A stretch of DNA of 64,000 bases, taken from positions 124,001 through 188,000 of the forward strand of contig NIOE01000014.1 of the NCBI GenBank assembly GCA_002205125.1. The letters are read 5' to 3'. Shown here piece after piece: positions 7,732-17,722 of the stretch. Within the stretch, counting starts at the first letter, position 1. Each line of letters begins with the position of its first letter. The DNA is from Roseateles noduli (lineage in GTDB: Bacteria; Pseudomonadota; Gammaproteobacteria; Burkholderiales; Burkholderiaceae_C). Position numbers and translations under genes: made by a program. A model generated the notes under the pieces. It was not told the origin of the DNA, searched no databases, and was given only the letters and a program-made list of their open reading frames with translations.

Positions 7732-8042
7732 TTTGCGCGCCTTTTCCTGGCAGGGGTTGTCAGGCTGTCAGCGTTTTTGAACGGCGGTTTTTGCGCTTGT
7801 GAGGCTGATTTACCCCGGTTTGCCAAGCGCGGGCTCTCCACGGGGCATGGGGCCTCGCGTCCGCGAACCCCAAGCCCCATTCCGGCCCCACCCTCACTCG
7901 CTGACTTCCCGCTCTTGGCGTCGATCACGGATGAGGGGAATCGCAGATCTCGGCTTTTCCGATTTCTTCGAATCGTGGAAGTAAGGAAACAAGGAAAGAC
8001 GACGCCTTGTGAGGGTCAAGACCATTGCCTAGCATCGCGCCC
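7732..8042. other. intergenic gap, no gene seen
   Basis: About 310 bases without a convincing coding frame or RNA. It must hold the promoter of the DsbD-like gene. I see no strong hairpin, repeat or ribosome binding site in it. Confidence 0.5.
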
Positions 8043-10277
8043 ATGCGTCTTCTCTCCATGAATTTCCTTCCATCCACAGCCGCATCGACCGCCACCGCCC
8101 TGTCGAGAGCCGCCGCGTTGGCGACGCTCGCTTGCCTCGCATCCCTGATGCCCACGGCAAACGCCGCACCGCCAACAGATCGCTCCGCCACCGATGAAGT
8201 CCAGGTCCGACTGATCAGCGCCTCCTCACAGGTGGCGCCGGGTCAGACGCTGCTGCTCGCGCTCGAACAGCGCATCGCCCCGCACTGGCACACGTACTGG
8301 AAGAACCCCGGCGACTCGGGCCAGCCCACCAGCATCGAGTGGACGCTGCCCAAGAGCGCAGCCGCCGGCGACATCCTGTGGCCCGCGCCCAAACGCTTTG
8401 ACGTCGGCCCCATCACCAACTACGGCTACGAGGACCAGGTCCTGCTGTTGACCGAAGTCCGTCTGCCGCAAGACCTGGCCCCCGGCTCGACCGCCACCGT
8501 GAACGCCGAAGCGACCTGGCTCGTCTGCCGCGAGGAATGCATCCCGCAGCAGGCAACGCTGTCCCTGTCGCTCCCTGTCGGCACCGCCGCCAAGGACTCG
8601 ACCGACGCATCGGCGTTGTCCGCGGCGCGCGCCGCATTGCCGGGCAAGGCTCCGTTTCCAGTAGCGGCGCGGATCGAAGGCAGGGATCTCCTCGTCACAT
8701 GGCCCGCCTCAGCAGTCCCGGACGTCAAACAGGCGCTCTTCATGCCGCAGGACTGGGGTCGTATCCAGCATGCGGCGAAGCCGCAGCTCGATCGCGCCGG
8801 AGACGACTGGCGCCTGCGCGTACCCGGCGGCGAAGAACCTGCCCCCGCCGGCAAACCGATGAACGGACTGCTGCTGGTCGACGGCAAGGCGTGGGAAGTC
8901 AGTCTGCCGGTCACCGGTGTCGCAACGGCGCCGACGCCGACATCCACGTCGACAGCCTCACCGAAGACAACGCCCGCGATACCCGGACTCCCGGGATCAC
9001 CGGCGCTGGCGTCCTCAGGCAGCGGGGAGGCGGACATCAGTCTCTGGACCGCGATGGGCCTCGCGCTGGTCGGCGGCCTGATCCTGAATCTCATGCCTTG
9101 CGTGTTCCCGGTGCTGGCGATCAAGGCGCTTGGCTTCCTGCATGGCAACGCGAGCGAGCACCGCCGGCAGGGACTCGCTTATACGGCCGGTGTCCTGGCT
9201 GCGTTCGCCGCACTCGGTGCGGTGTTGCTGGTCCTGCGCGGAGCGGGTGACAGCGTGGGCTGGGGCTTCCAGTTCCACTCGCCGTTGTTCGTGCTGCTGC
9301 TGGCGTGGCTGATGTTCGTGCTGGGCTTGTCGCTGGCCGGGCAGTTGCAGATCGGTGCTGGCTTTGCGGGTGTCGGAGAAGGTCTGGCGAGCAAGCCCGG
9401 CCTTTCCGGCAGCTTCTTCACCGGCGTGCTCGCGACGGTGGTCGCGACACCCTGCACCGCGCCGTTCATGGGCGCGGCGATGGCCTACGCGCTGGCGCAG
9501 CCGGCGGTCGAGTTGATGGCCGTCTTCCTCTCATTGGGACTGGGCCTCGCGCTGCCCTACCTCGCGTTGGCCTGGTGGCCCGCGCTGCAGCGACGCATGC
9601 CGCGACCCGGCGTCTGGATGGACGTGCTCAAGCAGGCCCTGGCATTCCCGATGTTCGCTGCCGCCATCTGGCTGGTGTGGGTGATCGCGCAGCAGGCCGG
9701 GCCGATGGGCGTGCTGGTGGCGCTGGCAGGCATGGGCTTGCTTGCGCTCGCTGCGTGGATCCGCTCGGTGAGCCGGAACGCTTCGTCGCACTGGCAGTGG
9801 ACGGGCGCCGGCGCTGCGATTGCTTCGCTGGTCGCAGCAGCAGCGTTGCTGCCGACCTTGTCGGCGATCAGCAGCACGGAGTCGCCAGACGTGACGACGT
9901 CGAGTGGCGTTGCCCGCGCCGCCGGCGTCGATCACGAGCCCTACTCACCTGAGCGCCTGGCTCAATTGCGCGCGCAAGGCAAGCCGGTGTTCGTGAACCT
10001 GACCGCGTCGTGGTGCATCACCTGCCTCGTGAACGAGCGGGTCGCCTTGTCCACCGACGAGGTGCGCGAGGCCTTCGAGAAGCAGGGCGTGACTTACCTG
10101 AAAGGCGACTGGACGCGTCAGGACCCGCGCATCACCGAGCTGCTGAAGCAGCACGACCGCAGCGGCGTGCCGCTGTACCTGTTCTATCCCGCCGGGACGG
10201 GCAGTGGCGCGCAGGTGCTGCCGCAGCTGCTGACGCCCGGCATCGTCACCACGGCCCTGCGGGCCGGTGCGACCTGA
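8043..10277 (+). CDS. DsbD/ScsB-like thiol:disulfide reductase
   Basis: Inner-membrane electron conduit that passes reducing power from cytoplasmic thioredoxin to periplasmic partners. Domain order over 744 residues: signal peptide (to about 43), N-terminal periplasmic domain with a CREECIP cysteine pair, a CcdA/DsbD membrane domain with about eight helices and the paired cysteines in NLMPCVFPVLAIKA and VVATPCTAPFMGAA, then a C-terminal thioredoxin domain with WCITC (C658, C661). The start is uncertain: ATG 8043 gives a good signal peptide, ATG 8058 is also possible, and an in-frame TTG lies at 8025. The next gene encodes a secreted thioredoxin-fold protein that is a natural partner. Confidence 0.88.
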   Translation: MRLLSMNFLPSTAASTATALSRAAALATLACLASLMPTANAAPPTDRSATDEVQVRLISASSQVAPGQTLLLALEQRIAPHWHTYWKNPGDSGQPTSIEWTLPKSAAAGDILWPAPKRFDVGPITNYGYEDQVLLLTEVRLPQDLAPGSTATVNAEATWLVCREECIPQQATLSLSLPVGTAAKDSTDASALSAARAALPGKAPFPVAARIEGRDLLVTWPASAVPDVKQALFMPQDWGRIQHAAKPQLDRAGDDWRLRVPGGEEPAPAGKPMNGLLLVDGKAWEVSLPVTGVATAPTPTSTSTASPKTTPAIPGLPGSPALASSGSGEADISLWTAMGLALVGGLILNLMPCVFPVLAIKALGFLHGNASEHRRQGLAYTAGVLAAFAALGAVLLVLRGAGDSVGWGFQFHSPLFVLLLAWLMFVLGLSLAGQLQIGAGFAGVGEGLASKPGLSGSFFTGVLATVVATPCTAPFMGAAMAYALAQPAVELMAVFLSLGLGLALPYLALAWWPALQRRMPRPGVWMDVLKQALAFPMFAAAIWLVWVIAQQAGPMGVLVALAGMGLLALAAWIRSVSRNASSHWQWTGAGAAIASLVAAAALLPTLSAISSTESPDVTTSSGVARAAGVDHEPYSPERLAQLRAQGKPVFVNLTASWCITCLVNERVALSTDEVREAFEKQGVTYLKGDWTRQDPRITELLKQHDRSGVPLYLFYPAGTGSGAQVLPQLLTPGIVTTALRAGAT

Positions 10278-10344
10278 GTTCCGCCGACTCATCCACTTTC
10301 GTCCCCAATCCTTCCACAGCCGTTTTCATCCTGGAGACCTCGTC

Positions 10345-11016
10345 ATGAACATCCCGATGACCGCTTCGATCCCTTCGATCGCTCCATTGCGCAGCGCGCT
10401 GTCGCGCCGTGCCGTGCTGGCCGGCGCCGCGCTCGCGGCGACGATGGCCATGACCGGCATCGCGCAGGCCCAGGCGCAGATCGACCAGCCGGCGCCCGCC
10501 TTCAGCGCGACGACGGCCGACGGCAAGACAGTCACGCTGGACAGCTACAAGGGCAAGACCGTCGTGCTCGAATGGACCAACCACGACTGCCCCTACGTGA
10601 AGAAGCACTACGGCAGCGGCAACATCCCGGCGCTGCAGAAGGAGGCCACCGCGCAAGGCGTCGTGTGGCTGCAGGTGATCTCCTCCGCGCCGGGCCAGCA
10701 GGGCCACGTCGACGGGGCGACCGCGACCAAGCTGAACAAGGACCGCGGCGCGGCGCCGACGCAGGTGCTGCTCGATCCGAGCGGTCAAATGGGCAAGGCC
10801 TACGGCGCTCAGACCTCGCCGCACCTGTTCATCGTCAGTCCGCAGGGCGTGCTGGTCTACAAGGGCGGCATCGACAGCATCGCGACCGCGAAGGCCGACG
10901 ACATCGCCAAGGCCGATCCGTACGTGAAGACGGCGCTGAGCGAGCTGGCCGCCGGCAAGAAGGTCACGCACGCGAGCACCAAGCCCTACGGCTGCTCGAT
11001 CAAGTACGGGAGTTGA
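10345..11016 (+). CDS. secreted thioredoxin/peroxiredoxin-fold protein
   Basis: A 223-residue exported redoxin of the AhpC/TSA-like group. The N-terminus has twin arginines followed by a hydrophobic stretch (LSRRAVLAGAALAATMAMTG), so Tat or Sec export is likely. The redoxin core begins IDQPAPAFSATTADGKTVTL and carries WTNHDCPYVKKHYGSGNIP, a single active-site cysteine rather than CxxC. A second cysteine sits near the C-terminus (KPYGCSIKYGS). ATG 10345 is preceded by CTGGAGA at good spacing. It lies 67 bases after the DsbD-like gene and probably receives electrons from it. Confidence 0.85.
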   Translation: MNIPMTASIPSIAPLRSALSRRAVLAGAALAATMAMTGIAQAQAQIDQPAPAFSATTADGKTVTLDSYKGKTVVLEWTNHDCPYVKKHYGSGNIPALQKEATAQGVVWLQVISSAPGQQGHVDGATATKLNKDRGAAPTQVLLDPSGQMGKAYGAQTSPHLFIVSPQGVLVYKGGIDSIATAKADDIAKADPYVKTALSELAAGKKVTHASTKPYGCSIKYGS

Positions 11017-11095
11017 GCCGTCGCCCTGATGGGGGAGCGAGGCGGGCCCACCGCCGCCAGCCGTTACAGTCCGTGGACAACAGAGAGCGGACGGG

Positions 11096-14000
11096 ATGAC
11101 GGACAGACGAGCGTGGGAGGCGACCGATCCTGGGGCCTGGCTGGCGGAGCGGACGCTCCACCAGGGCCGCCGGAGCGAGGTCGTCCGGGTCGGCGACGGC
11201 CAAGGCGGAACGGTGCTGCTCAAGCGCCTGCGCGACCCGCGTGCCGATCCGGCCGCCGTGGCCCGGCTGCGCCGCGAGTTCGAGCTGGCCCAGCGCCTCG
11301 ATCCGGCCTTCGTGCTGCGCCCGATCGCGCTGATCGAGCATGAGCGCCGCCCGGCGCTGCAGCTGCCGGACCTCGGCGCGGAGACGCTGCGGGACCGGCT
11401 GCGGCGCGGCACCCTCCACAACGATGCGCTGATCCGCATCGCCCTCGACCTGGTCGACGCGCTCCAGCATCTGCACGGACATGGCCTGATCCACCGCAAC
11501 CTCGGACCGGGCCAGGTCTTGCTGCTGACTGGTGCGGGTATCGAACCGCGCAAGGCACTGATCGCCGATCTTGGACTGGCTGCCGAGATCGAACGCGAAC
11601 GCCCGCTGGTCCAGCGGGCCGAGCTGATCGAGGCGTCGCTGGCCACGCTCGCGCCGGAGCTGACCGGCCGCATGAGCCGCGACGTCGACTACCGGGCGGA
11701 CTTCTACAGCCTAGGCGCCACGCTGCTGGAGGCGCTGACCGGGTCGCCGCCGTTCAACATCGACGATCCCGCGCGGGCCGTGCATGCGCACCTGGCGCTG
11801 ACGGCGCCGATGGCGACGACACGCAACCACCAGGTCTTCGCGCCGCTGGCGCAGGTCGTGGCGCACTGTCTGCACAAGGAGCCCGAGGGCCGATACCAGA
11901 GCCACCAGGCGCTGCGGCACGACCTGCAGCTGTGCGAGGCCGCGCTCGAACAGGGCCGCGGCCTGCCCGGCTTCGAACCCGGTCAGGGCGATGCCGCCGT
12001 GCGCTTCCAGCCGAGCGGCCGGCTCTACGGCCGCGAGTCGGCGCAGGCGCAACTCGGACAGGCTTTCGAAGAGGCCGCACAAGGCGAGGCCGGCGGCGCC
12101 GGACTGGTCGCCGTGGCGGGCTTCTCGGGCATCGGCAAGACGGCGCTGGTCCTGGCGGCGCAGCGCAGCCTGCTGGCCCAGCGTGGACATTTCGCGGCGG
12201 CCAAGTTCAACCAGTACGGCCAGGACCGGCCGTACGGCCCGCTGCTGCATCTGCTGCTGCAGCGCGCGGCACAGGTGCTGGCATTGCCGGCGCCGCAGCA
12301 GGCGGTGTGGCGCGATCGGCTGCGGGAACGCCTCGGCGCGAATGCCGCCTTGCTCGCGCAGGCCCTGCCGGAGATGACGGCGCTGCTGTCGCTCGACGCG
12401 CCGCTGATGCCGGTCGGCCCGGCGGAGGCGGAGAACCGCTTCCTGCGCGCTGTCAGCCAGGGCTTTGCCGCGCTGGCGCGCGAAGGCGAGCCGCAGACGC
12501 TGTTCCTCGACGACTGGCAGTGGGCCGACCGCGCCTCGCGTCGGCTGCTGCGCGAGTGTCTGCACGACGCGACCTTGCGCCACACGCTGTTCGTCATCGC
12601 CTACCGCGACAACGAGATCCCGCCGGGCCATCCCATCGCGCAGGAACTCGCGGAGCTGCGACAGCAGCTCGGCGAGCGCTTCATGCCTTTGCGCGTCGGC
12701 CCGCTGGGGCTGGACGACACGCGCCATCTGCTGGCCGACAGCCTGCACCGGGATCCGGTCGAAGAAGACGCGGGGCTCGACGAACTCGCCCGCCTCTGCC
12801 AGACGCGCACGGCGGGCAATCCGTTCTTCCTGCGTCGGCTGCTGGAGGACCTCGTCCGCCGCGGCCTGATCCACTACGACACCAAGGCCCAGCGCTGGGA
12901 CCATGCGCTGGAACGCATCGCGGCGACGCGCACGGCGGACAACGTCGTCGCGCTGATGCTGCAGCAGCTCGAGCGCCTGCCCGACCCGACGCGACAGGCG
13001 CTGAGCGTCGCGGCGCTGCTGGGCGCGGGCTTCAACCTCGACAGCCTGGCCACGGCGTTGGACGCACCGGCCGATCTGCTCGCGATCGACCTGCTGCCGG
13101 CGCTGCAAGCCCAGTTGCTGGTGCCGGCGAGCGCGCTGTACCGCTACGCGCCGCAACTCCGGGGCCAGTCCAGCGAAGCGGTGCGTTACGCCTTCGCGCA
13201 CGACCGCGTGCAGGAAGCGGCCCTGCAGCGCATCGCCGCCGACCAGCGTCCCGCCCTGCAGCTGCGCATCGGCCGCCTGCTGCGCGACGGCCATCGCGCC
13301 GCGCACCCGGACGTGCCGCTGCCCTACACGGTGCTGCATCACCTGAACGCCTCGCGCCTGCTGCTGCACGAGCCGCACCACGAGGCCGAGCGCCAGGCGC
13401 TGGCCGGCTTCAACGCCCAGGCGTCCCGGCAGGCGATGGACGCGGCTGCGTTCGAGCCCGCCGCGGATTACGCCGAGCTCGCGCTCGAACTGGCGCCCTG
13501 CTCGCCGCAGCGGGCGGCCTGGCTGCATCACGCGGCGCGCATGGCCTATCTGGCCGGCCGCCCGTCGCGCATGGATGCCCTGCTGGAGTCGGCGATCGCC
13601 GACGCCGAGGACAACGCCCAGCGCGCCCGGCTGCTGGAAGTCCGCATGGAGGCCTTCTACGCGCAGGGTCGGCTCGCCGACACCGTGGATCTGGGCTTGG
13701 AGCTCTTCCTGCTGCTCGGCGCGGAGCTGCCGCGCGCCGGCGGTCCCGACGCGATGGCGCAGGTCATGCAACTCCTGGCTGATCTGCAGCAGGAGATCGC
13801 CGGGATCGGTCTGGACACGCTGGCCGCGCGCGCGCCGATGCGCGACGAGCAGCGGCTGCTGCTGATCTCGATCGCCGCGAAGATGACCGCCGCCGCCTAC
13901 ATCGTGCGGCCGGCGCTGCTGCCGCTGCTGACGCTGTTCCAGGTGCGGCTGATGGTGGACCACGGCCACGTGCCGCAGGCGCTGTCGGCGTATTCGGTGC

Positions 14001-16525
14001 TGGGGCTGATGTGCGCGGAGTTCCTGGGCGACTATCGCTTCGCCCACGACCTGGGCCGCATGTCGACGCAGCTCGTCGAGCGCCACGGCTGGATGCAGGT
14101 CTTCGCTCACGCGGGCTTCTCGTTCCACGCCTTCCTCAGCCACTGGGTGCAGGGACTGCGCGTGAGCATGGACGGCCTGATGCAGACGCATCGCAACGGA
14201 CTGGAATTCGGCAACCTGCGGCATGCGGGCCTCGGCCTGTATGTGCACGACGTGCATGCGCTGCTGTCCGGCCTGCCGCTGCCCGCGCTCGAGGATCAGC
14301 TGGTCACGCACGGCCAACGCCTGCGCGCGATGCGCCAGCCGGTGGCGGCGGACTATGAGGACGCGCTGCTCGGTCTCGTGCGCGCCCTGCGTCAACCGCA
14401 GTTGCCGGAGGAAGGCTTCGACGGACGGGAAGCGCTCGCGCGCACCTACGGCGAGCGCCAGGACCAGACCGGCCTGATGTTCCTGCACGGCTGGCAGGCG
14501 GTGCTGCACTTCATCGCCGACCGACCCGAGCCCGCATTGCGTTTCGCGCTGGACGCGCGGGCGCTGTTCGCGGCGGGGCGCGGCATGCATGCGCAGTCGC
14601 TGCTGCTGTTCATCGCGGCCTGGGCATCGCAGCGCGTTGCGCTGGCCGGTGGCCCGCGCGACCAGGCTTTGGAAGACGACGCACTGCGCCGCCTGCAGCG
14701 ATGGCGGGACGCGGGTCCCGGCCATCTCCACGACCGTGTCGCGCTGCTGCAGGCGCAGCAGGCGATGCTGGCCGGCGACTCGGCAGAAAACATCGACCAG
14801 CTGCTAGCCCAAGCGCTCGCGGCTGCGGAGGGACCGCAAGGCACACCCCTCGACGTAGCGGCCGTGCTGCGCGCGCAGATCGATGCGTGGCGCGAGCGCG
14901 AGCCGGCGCTCGCGGATCAGGCGCGTCTGCGTCTCCAGCAGACCTGGAAGGCCTGGGGCGTGACGGCGCTGGCGGGCGAGGCGATGTCCTTGCCACTCGA
15001 AGACGGTCATGCGCCGATGGCCCACGCGGCCGATGCTCACGAGAACCGTGCCGATGCGGCCGACCTCAGCTCGTTGACGAAGGCGGTGCACGCGATCAGC
15101 AGCCAGCCGGACCTGCCGCGTCTGTTGCGCCGCCTGCTGGAAGTGGTCGCCGAGAACGCCGGCGCGCAGCGTGCGGTCATCGTGCTGGCGAGCGGCACGG
15201 CCGGCACCGGCGGCGCGGTGCGCTGGGTACTGCAGGCGGAAGCGACGCTCGGCGAATCGCCGAGGCTGCACCTGCTCGAACAGCTGCCGCTGGAGCGCGC
15301 GGGCCAGCAATTGCCGCTGGCGCTGATGAACCGCGTGCTGCGCGACGGCCGGCGCGAACTGATCGTCGACGCGCGCGGCCTGGCCACGATGGAGGACTAC
15401 TTCCAGCGCCACCTCGCGCCGCCGCGGTCGGTGCTGGCGCTGCCGCTGCTCAAGCAGGGGCAGACCGTCGGCGCGCTCTACCTGGAGAACGCCGCCGCCG
15501 CGGGCGTGTTCACCGAGGCGCGCGTGAGCTTCCTCGAACTGCTGTGCGCCAACGTCGTCAACGCGGTGGACAACGCGCGGCTGGTGGCCGAGCTGCAGGA
15601 GCTCAACGCCAACCTCGAGCGCCGCGTGGCGCAGCGCACGCGCGAACTCGCGGACAGCGAGGAGCGCCTGCGCGCCGTGCTGGACCACGCGCCCATCCCG
15701 ATGGTGGTGACCCGCGAGCAGGACTCCTTGATCGTCTACGCCAACGGCCCGTCGGCCGCGATCGCGGGACGCACGCTGGACGAGGTCGTCGGCAAGCCGG
15801 CGATCAGCTTCTACCGCGAGCCCGGCGAACGCGACCGCATGCAGGTGAAGTTCAAGGAGCACGGCCGGCTGCAGGGCGAGGAGATCTGCCTGCTCGCGGC
15901 CGACGGCAGCGAGCGGTGGATGCTGCTGTCGATGGTGCCGGTGGTGTACGACGGCGCAGCGTCGGTGCTGAGCACGCTGGTTGACTTCACCGACCGCAAG
16001 CGGCTGGAGATCGAGCTGCAGCGCCTGGCGACGACCGACGCGCTGACCGGCGCGGCCAACCGGCGCAGCTTCCTGGAGCACGCCGACGCGGAACTCGCGC
16101 GCAGCCGGCGCTACGGGATGGAAATGTCGCTGGTGATGATGGACGTCGACCACTTCAAGCGCATCAACGACACGCTGGGCCACGCGCGCGGCGACGCCGC
16201 CCTGTGCCACCTGGTGCAGCTGTGCGCGCAGATCGTGCGCAAGCAGGATCTGCTGGGGCGGCTGGGCGGCGAGGAATTCGGACTGCTGCTGCCGCAGACC
16301 TCGCTGGAGGACGCGACCCACCTGGTGGAGCGCCTGCGCCACCACATCGAGACCAGCGGGCTGGAGCTGCAGACAGGCGCGCCGCCGGCGTCGCTCACGG
16401 CGAGCTTCGGCGTGACGGCGTTGCGGCCGGAAGATCTGCGGGTCGAGGAACTGCTCGGTCGCGCGGACCAGGCGCTGTATCGCGCCAAGGACGGCGGACG
16501 CAACCGCGTCGAGCGGCAGTCCTGA
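11096..16525 (+). CDS. pseudokinase-AAA ATPase-GAF-PAS-diguanylate cyclase
   Basis: An 1809-residue cytoplasmic signalling protein. Residues 1-290: Ser/Thr-kinase-like domain with VLLKRL lysine and IADLGLA (D158), but the catalytic loop reads HRN (133-135) rather than HRD, so it is probably a pseudokinase. About 300-640: predicted ATPase with Walker A GFSGIGKT (342-349) and Walker B LFLDDWQWAD. About 640-1310: helical repeat region. About 1320-1500: GAF. About 1510-1640: PAS. The C-terminus is a GGDEF domain with GGEEF (1724-1728) and an RKQD inhibitory site five residues before it, so it should make cyclic-di-GMP. Relatives usually end in a histidine kinase. It is monocistronic. Confidence 0.9.
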   Translation: MTDRRAWEATDPGAWLAERTLHQGRRSEVVRVGDGQGGTVLLKRLRDPRADPAAVARLRREFELAQRLDPAFVLRPIALIEHERRPALQLPDLGAETLRDRLRRGTLHNDALIRIALDLVDALQHLHGHGLIHRNLGPGQVLLLTGAGIEPRKALIADLGLAAEIERERPLVQRAELIEASLATLAPELTGRMSRDVDYRADFYSLGATLLEALTGSPPFNIDDPARAVHAHLALTAPMATTRNHQVFAPLAQVVAHCLHKEPEGRYQSHQALRHDLQLCEAALEQGRGLPGFEPGQGDAAVRFQPSGRLYGRESAQAQLGQAFEEAAQGEAGGAGLVAVAGFSGIGKTALVLAAQRSLLAQRGHFAAAKFNQYGQDRPYGPLLHLLLQRAAQVLALPAPQQAVWRDRLRERLGANAALLAQALPEMTALLSLDAPLMPVGPAEAENRFLRAVSQGFAALAREGEPQTLFLDDWQWADRASRRLLRECLHDATLRHTLFVIAYRDNEIPPGHPIAQELAELRQQLGERFMPLRVGPLGLDDTRHLLADSLHRDPVEEDAGLDELARLCQTRTAGNPFFLRRLLEDLVRRGLIHYDTKAQRWDHALERIAATRTADNVVALMLQQLERLPDPTRQALSVAALLGAGFNLDSLATALDAPADLLAIDLLPALQAQLLVPASALYRYAPQLRGQSSEAVRYAFAHDRVQEAALQRIAADQRPALQLRIGRLLRDGHRAAHPDVPLPYTVLHHLNASRLLLHEPHHEAERQALAGFNAQASRQAMDAAAFEPAADYAELALELAPCSPQRAAWLHHAARMAYLAGRPSRMDALLESAIADAEDNAQRARLLEVRMEAFYAQGRLADTVDLGLELFLLLGAELPRAGGPDAMAQVMQLLADLQQEIAGIGLDTLAARAPMRDEQRLLLISIAAKMTAAAYIVRPALLPLLTLFQVRLMVDHGHVPQALSAYSVLGLMCAEFLGDYRFAHDLGRMSTQLVERHGWMQVFAHAGFSFHAFLSHWVQGLRVSMDGLMQTHRNGLEFGNLRHAGLGLYVHDVHALLSGLPLPALEDQLVTHGQRLRAMRQPVAADYEDALLGLVRALRQPQLPEEGFDGREALARTYGERQDQTGLMFLHGWQAVLHFIADRPEPALRFALDARALFAAGRGMHAQSLLLFIAAWASQRVALAGGPRDQALEDDALRRLQRWRDAGPGHLHDRVALLQAQQAMLAGDSAENIDQLLAQALAAAEGPQGTPLDVAAVLRAQIDAWREREPALADQARLRLQQTWKAWGVTALAGEAMSLPLEDGHAPMAHAADAHENRADAADLSSLTKAVHAISSQPDLPRLLRRLLEVVAENAGAQRAVIVLASGTAGTGGAVRWVLQAEATLGESPRLHLLEQLPLERAGQQLPLALMNRVLRDGRRELIVDARGLATMEDYFQRHLAPPRSVLALPLLKQGQTVGALYLENAAAAGVFTEARVSFLELLCANVVNAVDNARLVAELQELNANLERRVAQRTRELADSEERLRAVLDHAPIPMVVTREQDSLIVYANGPSAAIAGRTLDEVVGKPAISFYREPGERDRMQVKFKEHGRLQGEEICLLAADGSERWMLLSMVPVVYDGAASVLSTLVDFTDRKRLEIELQRLATTDALTGAANRRSFLEHADAELARSRRYGMEMSLVMMDVDHFKRINDTLGHARGDAALCHLVQLCAQIVRKQDLLGRLGGEEFGLLLPQTSLEDATHLVERLRHHIETSGLELQTGAPPASLTASFGVTALRPEDLRVEELLGRADQALYRAKDGGRNRVERQS

Positions 16526-16564
16526 TCGGATCCCGCCGCCGGTGATGGTCGGCGGCGGCGGTGT

Positions 16565-17488
16565 TCAGGGATCGATGCGGGACGGCTTGGCGCGTTCGCG
16601 ATAGAACGCGTCGAAGCGGGCGGCGTAGTGGGCTTTCGTCTCGGGCGTGAGCCAGCGCATCAGGCCTTCGCGCAGGTTGGCGGCGCCTTCGGGGCGACCG
16701 TAGGCCTTGTCGATGCCGCGGATCGCGGCGAGTCCCCACGCCGTGCGCGGGCAGGCGATGCCCGCCATCACCAGGTCGCTGGCGCCCTGGATCGGCACGC
16801 TGACGAGGTCCGGAGGATTGCCGGCCATGATGAGCGCCATGTCCATCTCCACCGAATAGTCGGCGCGCCCGAGGCTGAGCATCTGCAGCACGCGCGCGCC
16901 GAAATCCTTGGGCGAGAAGAGCGAGACGGTGCTGTCGACCGGCCGGGCGGCGAGCATCTCGTCGAGCGCCGGACCGTAGCTGCGGCCGTCGATCAACGCG
17001 CCGCGCAGCGTGTGGTCGGCGAGCAGCCGCGACAGCTGCACCTCGCCGGCGGCGTTGCGGGGCAGGCGCTTGAGCGTGTCGCGACGCACGATCAGCCCAG
17101 GCGGTGGCGTGAGCTGGGTGTTGATGAAGTAGGCCGCCTTCTCGCGATCCGGCGTGCGGACCATGTTGGCTCGGCAGACGTCCTCGCCGTTCTCGATCAT
17201 CTGCCAGCTGCGCTTGGCGTTGGCGAAGACGATCTCGTGCCGGACGCCCGGCCACTGCTTCTCGAGGTAGGTGGTCACGCGTCCGGTCACGCCGCTGGCG
17301 TCGGAACCCGTCATCTGCGGCGCGTGATCGGACGCAAGCCAGGTGATCTTGGTAATGGGCGGCGCCGACGATTCGGCCTTGCCCTGCGCATGCGCGGGCG
17401 TTGCCGTCACGAACGCGGTCAGGGTCAGGGACAGGAGCGCGGCGAGGCGCATGGCGGACGAGGCGAGGAACTTCACAGGCGCCAGCAT
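16565..17488 (-). CDS. periplasmic solute-binding-like protein (TIGR02285 type), copy 1
   Basis: A 307-residue exported protein of the periplasmic binding protein type II fold, resembling the uncharacterised TIGR02285 group. A signal peptide ends near THAQ-type residues (PAHAQGKA). Blocks shared with the second copy at 22957-23913 include ITWL, EIVFANAKRSWQMIENGE / EVLIANVKRSWRMVEDGE, CRANMVRTPDREKAAYFINT, LRGALIDGRSYGPALD, SLGRADYSVEMD and VMAGIACPRTAWG. No ligand is known. It is downstream of, and in the same direction as, the sulfate-binding protein gene but separated from it by a terminator. Confidence 0.75.
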   Translation of the reverse strand: MLAPVKFLASSAMRLAALLSLTLTAFVTATPAHAQGKAESSAPPITKITWLASDHAPQMTGSDASGVTGRVTTYLEKQWPGVRHEIVFANAKRSWQMIENGEDVCRANMVRTPDREKAAYFINTQLTPPPGLIVRRDTLKRLPRNAAGEVQLSRLLADHTLRGALIDGRSYGPALDEMLAARPVDSTVSLFSPKDFGARVLQMLSLGRADYSVEMDMALIMAGNPPDLVSVPIQGASDLVMAGIACPRTAWGLAAIRGIDKAYGRPEGAANLREGLMRWLTPETKAHYAARFDAFYRERAKPSRIDP

Positions 17489-17580
17489 ACGGGGCCGGCG
17501 CGGGGCGATCGTCGCCCGCCCGCCACGGGTCCGTTCCTGAAGCGGTAGTTGGTCACTGCCCGGCGTGTTGCGACCTCACG

Positions 17581-17614
17581 AAAAAAGGCCCCGCCGACTT
17601 GTGGCCGGCGGGGC
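17581..17614 (-). terminator. intrinsic terminator after sbp
   Basis: Read on the minus strand, GCCCCGCCG and CGGCGGGGC form a nine-pair stem followed by CCTTTTTT. It ends the sulfate-binding protein transcript and separates it from the TIGR02285-type gene further on. Confidence 0.9.
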
Positions 17615-17722
17615 TGCTCGCACAGAGCGAACGGTCTGATTGCCTGTGACGCCGTGGGTACGACGCCCGAGACCGACCGAGGAGACAAACGTGGAAGTCG
17701 TGGGGCGCGGTCCCCGGAGGAC

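Noticed and set aside
11711-14731. Long open frame of about 1000 codons on the minus strand opposite the giant kinase-like gene
   Set aside because: It is rich in Arg/Gln/Ala with no recognisable domain and mirrors the codon bias of the plus-strand gene; typical antisense shadow in GC-rich DNA.
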